DNA from: Hypoxylon rubiginosum
Lineage: Eukaryota; Ascomycota; Sordariomycetes; Xylariales; Hypoxylaceae
DNA length: 64,000 bases
Assembly: GCA_902806565.1 (NCBI GenBank)
Contig: CADCXA010000024.1
Coordinates: 558,001-622,000, forward strand
Direction: 5' to 3'
Below the pieces are notes generated by a model. The model saw nothing but the letters and a program-made list of their open reading frames with translations, was not told the origin of the DNA and searched no databases. The translations under genes were made by a program, and so were the position numbers. Of the stretch, positions 53,751 to 63,584 are shown one piece after another; positions within the stretch are counted from its first letter, which is position 1; each line of letters starts with the position of its first letter.

Positions 53751-54634
53751 CCTTTTTTCATTTTTCATTTGTACATACATACATACACTCGCACGCATGA
53801 CGGACTCCTCTATGGCAGCGTTGACTTCATTTACTACCTACCTAGGTAGATGAAGGTGCATATCGTTGCTACGTATGTAACGTACGCGTGTACCTCTAGC
53901 CAGCAAGCTAGCTAGCTTTACATATATCGCTTTATTAATCCAAGTACTTGCTTTCTTCGAGACTATAAACTCTTGGTTCTTTGACTCTCCCCTTTGTTCG
54001 ATGTGAAAGGTGGTTGGATAGAACAAGACAATAATAGAAGTCGAGTGAAGAGCATTGTCAGGAGGTAGGCAACCATATCAAACCGTAAAGTCGCTATATC
54101 TTTTGTTTGTCAGGTTAGGAATGTTGGTCGTCGAGGCTTACTTCTCTTTTACGTAAGACTTGAACTAGTTTGTAGATTCTTCGAAGTTGCTCCTCTGTAA
54201 GCAATGTTGACGGATGGAGGCCAACGCAAGCCTCGTACTATTACGCCAGAGAGGGAAACACGGATACTGGCAGTCTAAGGTCTCGGTGGCTATAGACGCA
54301 AGTGACAGCTATGACATATCTTACGCAAGCTATCTCCTTAACTCAGTTGGTGGATATATATTCATTCACCTATTTCATGAAGTAGCACACTTCTTTTTTC
54401 TCTTCATCTCGTATAGATTCCTTCTTCCTCAAAGACATGCATGAATGTTTTCTTGTGCTCCCTCCCACGCCAAATGGATCCATCGTCGAGTCGAAAACAA
54501 TGCTTTTACAGTCCCCCCCCCCTCTCCAACACAAAATTTCCGAAGGATCTGAAGTCTGTACACGAGGGGGGTTCCACAAGAGAAAGAAGTGAGGTAAGAG
54601 TATATAAGAGAGACAAGAAGAAAGAAGAATAGCT
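53751..54634. other. Intergenic
   Basis: Contains GTACATACATACATAC (53770-53786), the palindromic CTACCTAGGTAG (53838-53849) and no gene. Confidence 0.5.
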
Positions 54635-55490
54635 TCACTGCTTCTTCTTGGACTTCTCGGTAGCCGGACTCGAGGGGGCGCCCGACTTGTTGTTGTTGTT
54701 GTTGTTGTCCATCTTCTCGAGCTTCTCGTACTCCTCGTTGTCCTTGCGCTCGGCGTACCACTGGCCGGCCTGGAGGACGAGGACGCCGACGAGGACGAGG
54801 GCGAGGATCGTATTGCTAGCAGCCATGACCTTCAGGCTGTCCTCGCGGCCGAGTACGATCTCGCCACCCGTAAGCGGGTCGCCGGGGCGGGCCGAGACGG
54901 ACGCGGGGTCGAAGTCGTCGCGGTGCCAGGCGCCGGCGCTGACCATGCGCAGGCCCTTGACGATGTTGGCGACGTAGACGCCGACGCCGATGAGGTAGAG
55001 GACGAGGGAGGCGCCGTCGAAGAGCATGTTGGACTCGGACGCCTTGAAGAGCTTGATGAAGAAGCCGAGGAAGCCGACGCCCATCATGATGCTGAGCACG
55101 CGCGCGATCAGCGGCGGCGACTGGTGCACGAACGTGAGGTGCGTCTCGAGCTGGTCCAGGTACGTGGCCGGGATCGGGTCCTTGGTCCAGAGCAGCGGGA
55201 AGTCGTAGGGGAACATGGCGAAGAGGATGCCGAGGAAGAAGCACGTCGCTGCGAGGGTTTTATATGTTAGCATACTGTTTTTTTCTTCGAATTATTTCGT
55301 AGACATTCTCCCCCGGATTTGCATCTGAGCTAGTTGGCTATGTCGCCTCCCGTCTTGCTCATCTTGCCGGCCTCGAGATTGAAAAGAAAAACCACTTACG
55401 CCCGATAATCATAAAGGTCGCGAACGAAGACGACCCCCGGTAGTCCCTAGACCGGGTGCTCTTGTTCCAATCTACCCACTTATCCGGCAT
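54635..55490 (-). CDS. SHR3: SHR3-type ER membrane chaperone for amino acid permeases
   Basis: Two exons: 55490-55400 and 55248-54635, with a 151-nt intron (GTAAGT to CGCAG). The product is 234 residues. The splice joins SFATFMIIG to PTCFFLGILFAMFPYDFPLLW, restoring the first membrane segment and the FPYD-PLLW loop that marks Shr3. Further segments are VLSIMMGVGFLGFFIKLF, SLVLYLIGVGVYVANIV and TILALVLVGVLVLQAGQW, giving four membrane spans. The tail is cytosolic and Lys-rich (EKSKKKQ), fitting a dilysine-type ER retrieval or COPII-contact region, with an Asn run just before. It helps fold amino acid permeases in the ER and load them into COPII vesicles. An internal ATG start would lose half of the first segment, so the 5' exon is preferred. 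Confidence 0.92.
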
Positions 55491-55971
55491 GATGGGTGCA
55501 GATACGCGATGCGATGCGATGCGTTTTTGTGTGGAGTTGTCGGATGATGAAAATGCGACAAGGACGTCAGATTGCTAGCTACCTAACCTAAGGTATATAG
55601 GCAGAGGCGCTTTTCAGTGTCGGTTTCGCCGGAGGGGTCTCGTTGGGCTTCTTTCTTCAAACGGATCGTGAGTGAGGTTTTTGCAGGATTCGCTAGCCGT
55701 GAGGAGAAATAGCTGAAGGAGGATGAAAATCTATGATTTCAAGGTTCCACGTGTAGCAGGCGTAATCGTAATCTCCGCAGGGCTGTTTTCTCGGCGGGGG
55801 TTACAGCGCAGCTAAGGCAGCCATCTAGAGGCGTTGCGTTGCTCTTATCATCAGCTAACCACGCTAACCACGCTAGAGATTAAGGGTCCATTCAACCTGA
55901 TGACGAAAATACATAGCAGAGGCAGTTTAGATACTTCTGCGACCTCTAAAATTAGCGATTAGTTTAGGTAC
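55491..55971. other. Promoter of SHR3, up to the LTR element
   Basis: Includes a CGATG pentamer run at about 55506-55522 and repeated CTAACCACG near 55855-55873. No gene is seen. Confidence 0.5.
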
Positions 55972-56077
55972 TGTGGGATGGTTACCTAATCAGCGGGGAT
56001 ATCAGCCGATTCTAAATTCTAGCAGGAAAACTTAGATTTTTACAGCTAAAACATCAATTTACCACCCTGAGCCAACA
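55972..56077 (+). repeat. Left terminal repeat (LTR) of the miniature element
   Basis: 106 bp, TGTGGGATGG at the left end and GAGCCAACA at the right. Identical base for base to 56568-56673. Confidence 0.88.
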
Positions 56078-56567
56078 ACTGGTGAGAGCTGCAGCCTTCT
56101 TATCCTTTGGTCGTTTGGTTTCCCATCGCGGGTATTGTTATTCAAAATGGCACGGAAAATCTGATTAAAAACCCACCAAAAAACACACGTCTCGCCAGCG
56201 AAAATAACGGAAATTGCCACCAAAATACGAAGCTACCTTCTCGGAAATGCCTCTCCCTTCTACCACGAAAAATCCATAACGAGCCCGTCAGATTCTAAAG
56301 ATATTCGGTTTCGAAGTCCAGATTCGGGTTATTTTCGTGTGTTTATGGGACCCCTAAGTCTAAGGCCGTGAGTGGGTTAGATTAGGTGGATTTGTGTGTT
56401 TGTTCGTCTTGTTTGTCTGTGGTATGGAGATTCAGGGAGATTCTACGGTTGAAGGACAGACTCGCCACGGATTCTAAGGGCAGAATGGACGAGGAAATAC
56501 TGGGAATGGCTTCGAATTCGAGTGTGTTGAGCAGCTCTTCGTGCTGCTCAAGGGATATTTGGCCGTG

Positions 56568-56673
56568 TGTGGGATGGTTACCTAATCAGCGGGGATATCA
56601 GCCGATTCTAAATTCTAGCAGGAAAACTTAGATTTTTACAGCTAAAACATCAATTTACCACCCTGAGCCAACA
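56568..56673 (+). repeat. Right terminal repeat (LTR) of the miniature element
   Basis: 106 bp, identical to 55972-56077. Followed at once by GTAC, the right copy of the target-site duplication. Confidence 0.88.
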
Positions 56674-56999
56674 GTACCTCCTAAATATGATAACTGAAGC
56701 TTTACCACATGCAGCTATCCTCACCGAGTGCTTTCAAATCTAGAACTGAACAACTTAGGACACCGACATCCCTAGCTTCCATTATCTCGGTGTAGTATGT
56801 TCTAGAACAATACCCGAATTGATTACCATCCGCCTTTTTCGCCTTCCTCCCTTATCCGTAAATTGTACAGGCTATCCTTTTTCCTTTGAATCCGTTACCG
56901 TTACTATTCCTTCAGCCCATTCCGTGTTCCGTATTCCGTAACCCTTAACCAAGTTTGCCGACTTGAATCCATATAATACACATTTTCTTATACAAGCAT
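56674..56999. other. Short intergenic stretch
   Basis: 3' flank of the GH47 gene. It has repeated CCGTA/TTCCGT words near 56895-56945. No gene is seen. Confidence 0.5.
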
Positions 57000-58883
57000 T
57001 CAAGGGAGCAATCGTTTGAATGCGTGGGCCTCGGTGTTGAACACCCATTCATCCAGGCTTATGAGATCCGGTTCACTGAAAATCAAGTAGAAATATCTAT
57101 AGACAGCCGAGTTAGTAAAGCGGAAGAGGGGCGAGGCGAGGCGAGGCGAGGCGACAAAAAGGACTTACTTCAGCGTCTCACCCATCCAGAAGCTCTCCAT
57201 CGAGTCAATCTTTGGAGGCCTGCTATCAACAGTCACGTCGCTTAGGGCAGCGTTCGCCAGGGTCGTTCTTGTATGCTTCTGAATGGCCTCAAACATCACC
57301 CATGCCGACTCGAGAAGGTCCGTACGGCCGGTAACCCGATACAGAATGAAGACGCTCTCTATAGCCTCTGGTCGCAGGATGTAGCGGGTGTCGGGTATCT
57401 TCGTGAAGCCCTTCGGAAGTCTCTGCTCGGAGATGATGCTGTCTGCTTCATCCACCGCTGCGAGATCGTTCAAGTTGGCCTGCCGCAGAACGGCTCGCTT
57501 CCATAGGAGCTCGTCCCACTCGCATTCCTTGTCTGATTTGCAAGGACTCATGACGAAGGTCTCGGGCATGATGCCATGCGGCATGGCCTTGTATGTCCAT
57601 ATGCAGCCGTCTACCAGCTTCCTGGCTGCTTCTAGGTGCTCTGCGTTCTCAAATAGCTTCCCGCCGACTGCCAACATTCCTCCGGCAAAACATACTAAAT
57701 GCTGACCCTGGTGTTCGAGATTAAATCCCACCTTTCCACCTTCCTTCTCTACACGCACAGTACCCGAGATAAGTATGTCGGGCGCGTCTGGAACCATGGG
57801 CCGAAAGACGTTGTACTTGAGAGCCGTCTTCATCGACTCCTCGTACATGGTCTGGTAAGACGGTATAAGTCCTCCAACGAGAGCATGCATTTTAGGTAGA
57901 TATTCGTAGGTGCTATCCGACATCGCCCCGAGCCCAAACGTGTTGTCGACATTGAATAGTTTGTCTTTGGGGTTCACAGTAATCGGCCACATACCGGGTA
58001 GCTGAGTGGTATTTTGCTGCTCTTCGAAGACCTCCTTGATCCTCTCCGTAGCGTCGTACCACTTCGGGTCCCCGGTCACCAGGGACAGGCGCGTAAACTC
58101 CATGCAAAGAGATCCAACTTCGGCAACCAGCGCCATCTCGGGCGCAACTTGTTTTCCCCCTTGCGCGGCATTGTCAAAGTCCCAGCGAGAGATGGGCATG
58201 CGGTTCGGCGTATCAAATGTCTTGTAGAGCATGTCGCCTACCTCTCTAGCTTTGCGCAGCAGCCTCGGGTCCCCGCTCAAGTCGTAGGCCGCAAGGAAGC
58301 CTCCAAGGTACCGAATCGTAGTTTCGAAAGCATTTACAGTGGTAAGGGAAGTAGACTCGAAGCGGATGCCGGCCGCAGCAGTGACAGCTTCCTCGAACTC
58401 TTCCTGAAGACCCATGATCCACAGTGTGTCCAAGCTGTCAACCAAGGTGGCGCCCCAGCCTCCGAAAACGTCCTTAGTCGTGCCGCTGATAGGCGCCAGT
58501 TCATCGCTCATCATGGCGTTGTCCTTGTAAGCATTCCAGCAGCGAAAAAATGCTTTCTTGACGGTTTGCTGCCGTTCTTTCCGAGTAGCCCTGTCATACT
58601 CAGATTCCTTGCCAAAGGTGGTCTGGATCTTAGGAAGAGCAAGCGGCCTGCCAGTTGGCAAGGGCTTCATGTCCTGGACGGGATAATGCGTAGGCAATTT
58701 CCTCCAGAAATAGTCGTCATCATCCAGGGCTACTGCATCAGCTTGGTGCTCTTCTTGAGGTCCCTGAGCTGGTTTGCCAAGATCGGTCCATTGGTATTGA
58801 TCCTGAGCCGTCCAAGAATAGTAGAACAAGAGAAGCAGTGTCGCAATCCCTAGCGGGAACCAGAGGCGTCGTCGCGGAATCAT
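57000..58883 (-). CDS. Class I alpha-1,2-mannosidase (glycoside hydrolase family 47)
   Basis: Two exons: 58883-57169 and 57096-57000, with a 72-nt intron that contains a GGCGA pentamer array. The product is 603 residues. A short cytosolic N-terminus (MIPRRRLW) and one membrane helix (FPLGIATLLLLFYYSW) give a type II Golgi or ER protein. The catalytic domain starts QQTVKKAFFRCWNAYKDNAM and includes GATLVDSLDTLWIMGL, FETTIRYLGGFLAAYDLSGD, HLVCFAGGMLAVGGKLF, MPETF and YILRPEAIESVFILYRVTG, which carry the acidic catalytic residues of GH47. The last exon ends DEWVFNTEAHAFKRLLP; the Thr of NTEAH binds the essential Ca2+. It trims alpha-1,2-mannose from N-glycans. Cysteines flanking MSPCKSDKECEW may form a disulphide. 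ER versus Golgi residence cannot be read directly. Confidence 0.93.
57130..57154. repeat. GGCGA pentanucleotide array inside the GH47 intron
   Basis: Five tandem GGCGA units between the donor and acceptor of the 72-nt intron. Length change here would alter intron size but not coding. Confidence 0.8.
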
Positions 58884-60094
58884 GTTTGCGTGGCTGTATC
58901 TAAGAAGGAAAAGGAAAAACAGATCCCTATAGAAAGAAGTACCAAAGACGGCATTGGAAAAAGGGCGGTTAATAAAGCAACGTGAAAGCTGTCGAAAGCT
59001 TGAGACAAGAGTTGCACGTTACTTTTCCAGCCTCATTTTCCTCTGATGTTATTTGCAGATTCGAGTAACAGCGCTGTCGAGTAATGATGCGTTAGTCACT
59101 CTGATGGCACGGATAACCCCACGTACCGACGTAGGTACAATACAAGGATTATGTACCTTCTGGCAGGCGTCGACTACGCCATTTTTACGCTATTTGACCG
59201 GCCCGTAGCGATACTTAAAAGTTACTATTAGGTACCGGACATTCTAACTTTTCAACATCCCGTACTGTCATGTCCAGCCGTAAATCTTTCAGTCTCGAAT
59301 ATATATACATGGTAGATTAGAGTCACTACGAACCTGATATCGGCCTTTTAATGTTTCCAGCCTTTTTATATATAATTTTTAGGGGGGTTTGAAGACATAT
59401 GTGCTGCTTGCTTACCTCAGTACGCACGCAAACATATGACACAACATTTCATTGCTTCAAGTGAGATTTTACAAGTGAGATCACGGATGGGAACAAGACC
59501 TCCTACATTATTTATATCAACTAGAGGTAATGTCACCCCTAGAGCGCAATCGAAGCTAATATTTAGATCATCTCTCGGTGTCCATCCGATACCGAACAGC
59601 CCCCTCACAACAGTCACCCCAGCAGCCAGCTTCCAGATGCAGAATACTAGACCAGGTATATCAACGATTCGATACGGTCAGCCAAGCCACGATACTGCAT
59701 ATATCATGACGAAAAGGCAATTCCATCTCCCCCGCGGGGTCTTACCGTCGCATTCCAGATGCAAGCTCCAAGATAGTGCATGGTGATTGGGCAATTGATA
59801 TTATCAAACATCTCTATCTAGGCTATCTAGGTAGGAGGAGAGCTATATCCTCCCGCCATATTGGGAGCCGATAAATGGACAATGGCGATGAGGACATGGG
59901 CAGGGAGAATGTGGCAAGCCCTGCCGACTACCGGCATCGCTACATGGCATAACCAAGGAGCTACCGTCGCTAGCCAAGGGAGATAAAGACTATAAGAGTA
60001 AGCAGATACTCTCTCACGTATGTAATAGTCTACCTAGGTATTATATCGAGCTTAGCTGGCAGCCATCATTATATCTCAACGGCTGTCATTCAAA
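58884..60094. promoter_or_regulatory. Divergent promoter region of the GH47 and M28 genes
   Basis: 1.2 kb between two start codons. A CCTAGG palindrome is at 60031-60040, 55 bp before the M28 ATG. No gene is recognised; the frame at 59436-59786 shows no family features. Confidence 0.45.
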
Positions 60095-61730
60095 ATGAAG
60101 TTTTCCATATTGGCCGCAAACGCAGCTCTCGCCGCAGCCGTACCTCTCACGTCGAGGAACCCGGCCAATGTGCTACGCAAACCCAGGGCGGTCGAAGACT
60201 CATCACCTACACTAATCTGCGCGGCGTCGAGCTGGCCGCCCAACATCGTCGGCACCGCCAACCTGCCGCAGGCGCCCTCCGCGGATCTAGCGTCGATACT
60301 CGCGCAGGTCGACGCGGCGAACATCGAGGCCACGATCCTGAAGCTAGTGTCGTTCGGCACGCGGCACACGCTGTCGACGCAGAACTCGAGCACGCGGGGG
60401 ATCGGCGCGGCGCGCGACTGGATCCACAGCGAGTTCCAGCGGTACGCCGACGCCAGCGACGGCCGGCTGACCGTCGAGACGGTGGGCTACACGCAGCAGC
60501 CCGACGGGAACCGCATACTGTTCCCGACCGTCATCAGCGACGTCGTCGCGACCCTCCACGGCACGGAGGAGAACCGCCTGTACGTGGTGTCCGGCCACTA
60601 CGACTCGAGAGTGTCGAACGTGCTGGACTATGAGAGCGACGCTCCCGGCGCCGACGACGACGCCTCTGGAGTAGCTATCTCCCTAGAGCTGGCGAGGGTT
60701 ATGTCGCAACCCGACTACCCCCTACCGAAGGCGAGCATAGCTTTCGCAGCAGTTGCCGGGGAGGAGCAGGGGCTATACGGAGCCCAGTTCCTGGCTCAGT
60801 CGTATGCCAATGCCACGCCAAAAGCCAATGTACGTTCCTCCTCCACCCTCTAGTCCTAGCACGCCGGATATAGCACCTTCGAAATCCTTAGAAATCCCAA
60901 AATGCCCTCTTTTCCTCTTAAGCGAGCTTTGGTTAGGCATGGTAAAAGCTGACACTACCCTGTCCCTGTAAAAGGTAGAAGGGATGTTCACCAACGACAT
61001 AGTAGGCTCGCCGCGCGGCGGCGCCGACGGCGAGCTCTCGGACCCGTACGTGATCCGGCTGTTCGGGCAGGGGCTCCCGGGCTTGGCGATCGAGAACAGC
61101 GCGACGCGGGAGACGCGGCTGTCGATCGGCGGGGAGAACGACTCGCCGGCGCGCGAGCTCGCGCGCTTCGTCAAGGAGGTGGCCGAGAACGGGGCCACGG
61201 GCATGAACGTGACGGTCGTCTACCGGCTCGACCGGTACCTGCGCGGCGGCGACCACCGGCCGTTCCTCGAGGCCGGGTACCCGGCCGCGCGCTTCACGGA
61301 GCCGCACGAGGACTACGCGCACCAGCACCAGGACGTGCGCGTGGACCCGGACGACGGCAAGCAGTACGGCGACCTGCCCGAGTTCGTCGACTTCGAGTAC
61401 GTGGCCCGCGTGGCCCGCGTCAACGGCGCCGCCCTCTGGAGCCTGGCCGCGGCGCCGGGCACCCCGCGGAACGTCCGCGTCGACACCTCGGCGCTGAGCA
61501 CGAGCACCACGCTGTACTGGGACGCGCCGGCGGCGCCTGGGTACGACGGCGGGTACGAGGTCGTCTGGCGGCCGACCAGCGCGCCCTTCTGGACCGGCGT
61601 CCTCGACGTCGGCGCCGCGGAAGAGGCCACGCTTGCCCTCAGCAAGGACGACGTCGTGTTCGGGGTTCGCGCCAGGGGCGCGGATGGCTTCCGCGGCGTC
61701 GCGGTGCTGCCGTTTCCTGGAAGCCGGTGA
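60095..61730 (+). CDS. Secreted zinc aminopeptidase (peptidase family M28) with FN3-like C-terminal domain
   Basis: Two exons, 60095-60829 and 60975-61730, with a 145-nt intron (GTACGT to AAAAG). The product is 496 residues. [20 protein letters not shown] is a signal peptide. The peptidase domain shows the M28 ligands in order: VVSGHYDSR (His), [11 protein letters not shown] (bridging Asp), [13 protein letters not shown] (catalytic Glu and ligand Glu), then [10 protein letters not shown] (ligand Asp) and [14 protein letters not shown] (final His). After about residue 405, [20 protein letters not shown] and [10 protein letters not shown] form a fibronectin type III-like domain. The enzyme likely trims N-terminal residues from external peptides. 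Exon 2 is strikingly GC-rich. Confidence 0.92.
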
Positions 61731-62242
61731 GCAAGGCATGGGGATAGCTTTAGGAAGGAGTGTAGGTGGGTACCTGAGGTATGGCTTTTATGTGGCTAGA
61801 GCGAGTAACTCGCTATCTTAAGATCTACCTATCATAATCGGATGATTATCACAATGATGATGTATGTCATAGATGAGAACTAGCGTATTTAAGGGGTTGA
61901 AAGCAACAGCGACATAACCTCTCTGTACCCTAAACCCCTTGACTTTCACCAAGACATACTAATTAACCAACAAACACATATGCTTAACGAGCATCTATAT
62001 AGATAAACGCCTAACGCCTACAAGTCTTTCCATCTTTGCATCCGGGTGATATGATTTTTGAGCAGAAGATGATTCACCGTACGCGGCATTTTGAGGGAGA
62101 CCTTGATGGCCGGCGGCATCATTCTGCTACAATATATATTTTCATCCTTCAGTAGGGTCAGTGGTAGAAATGAATACAACTAGGACGGTCGTGTACCTAA
62201 AATAAATTCCATTATGTTAGTTTTAACCCATCAAAGGAGGTT
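61731..62242. other. Convergent intergenic region
   Basis: 3' sides of the M28 gene and the DUF6594-like gene. AT-rich; nothing is recognised. Confidence 0.5.
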
Positions 62243-63346
62243 TCATCTCGTCACATACGTAGCGCCAGCCACAATTAGGTCATAGGTCTTCGCCTTAGTA
62301 GACCCGGACAGAACGGCAACGAATACTGTAGTAGCAACTACAACGACAAAAAGTCGAGCGAGCAGAAAGTCGAGGGTATGGCAAATGATAACGGGTGCTA
62401 ATAAGAGTGTGATGATAAAAGGAGTCATTAGAACGCGAGTTATCCGCGCGATAGTTGACTTGGTAATGATGTGAACGCTCGGGTCGCGCGAGATGCTATG
62501 GTCACGATTCTGTAGGATATTAGCTCCAGTTAACCCTCGATAATGTGCTTATATACCTCGCCGAATCTTTTGCGTATAAAGAAGATTATATCTTCGATCA
62601 ATAATTCCAACCATGTCATAACGGTGTCATCAGTGTCGGTCACGCTGGCCAGGTCTTCGGAGCAGGATAAAAAGGCAGCCTCTTCCCTAGCTATATTGCC
62701 GTTCCCGTCAATCCAGTTTCGTAGGCTCGTGGTATTCCGTGGCTTCGCCGGCTCAAGGCTAAGCATCGCATGATTTCTCTCGACGAACGTGTCTATAGAT
62801 CTTGTCAGCTAAGGCTACAGCCCTCCTAAAGCAAGATACGTATATACCGTAATCCATCAGCGCGGTATCTATTTTCGTTAAAACATCCCGCCTTTTTTCA
62901 TTATTGTCATTTCGACTGCTTCCGAGTTGTATAGGTTTGCTCTCTTCTCGGTCAATTTTCCATAGTTCCTGTTCTAGAACGGACAATTGATCCTGCTTCA
63001 GTAATAAGAGACGCGAGCGAAGATGGGTGAAGCGTCGACAAATGTGAAACGAGTCATGCGACGCAATGAGCGCAGAGAACTGCGGGTATCCATTCGGGTG
63101 ATCTTCAACTTCGAAAAGTTAATAACCCCGGGCAGTAGCAATAACAGACATCTACTTACTCTGGAGTGATAACCTTGGATGATTGTTTTCCTCATGCTGG
63201 CCTCGAGAAGAACTCGGAATGAAGGGCAATAGAATGGTCCACGCTGCGTTAAGACATCTCCTAATAGGATTACGGTAAACTGGAGATGTAACGGCTGAGC
63301 TGTTGAGTCCTCCAAATTCAAGATCAGCTACATTTTGGACTACCAT
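62243..63346 (-). CDS. DUF6594-like protein with hydrophobic C-terminal membrane segments
   Basis: Four exons: 63346-63160, 63108-62848, 62792-62557, 62509-62243. The product is 316 residues with the frame intact at each junction. The splices restore IEDHPNGYPQFSALIASHDS, HICRRFTHLRSRLLLLKQDQ, LSVLEQELWKIDREE, LTKIDTALMDYDTFVERNHA and SLRNWIDGNGNIAREEAAFL. These are the order and wording of the fungal DUF6594 family: YP-F, a RRF..LR helix, LE-EL-IDREE, and W-DG-G-IAREE. The C-terminus has two close hydrophobic helices (VLMTPFIITLLLAPVIIC and LFVVVVATTVFVAVLSG) before KAKTYDLIVAGATYVT, as usual for the family. The function is unknown. It is divergent from a caspase-like gene, with 238 bp between start codons. 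Confidence 0.8.
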
Positions 63347-63584
63347 GTTGAACAGCGAGACATTTATGGCACCTCGTCAAAATAGGAGAGCTGAAGTAGG
63401 AGTTTAGGTGCTTAAATTGCTTTGACGACGCCACATCATTGTACACCCTACCTGCCTCGAATCGGAAGCCTGCACGGGGCTTAGGCCACATGAACCCGGA
63501 ACAATATGTTTTGACGAGAGTTGACACTCAACATTTTCCTATCCCACATTGGCGACGTGATGTTCGTATATGCCTAGCCTAAAC
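63347..63584. promoter_or_regulatory. Shared promoter of the DUF6594-like gene and the caspase-like gene
   Basis: 238 bp between two opposite start codons, too short for two independent fungal promoters. Co-expression is inferred, not shown. Confidence 0.5.

Larger units (their letters stand above)
55972..56673 (+). mobile_element. Miniature LTR retrotransposon (TRIM/SMART-like), 702 bp
   Basis: Two identical 106-bp direct repeats begin TGT and end ACA. They enclose 490 bp with no retrotransposon proteins. The flanks carry the same 4 bp, GTAC, at 55968-55971 and 56674-56677, as a target-site duplication. Two bases after the left repeat lies TGGTGAGAGC (56080-56089), a plausible primer-binding site resembling the initiator-tRNA-type site used by many LTR elements. 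Before the right repeat there is a short purine patch (AAGGGA) and a GAGCAGC/GCTGCTC hairpin (56529-56549). Identical repeats suggest a recent insertion. With no gag or pol it would need enzymes from another element. The orientation is inferred from the primer-binding site. Confidence 0.82.

Noticed and set aside
60933..61739. 268-codon antisense frame in the M28 gene
   Set aside because: GC-rich shadow; the sense frame has all zinc ligands.
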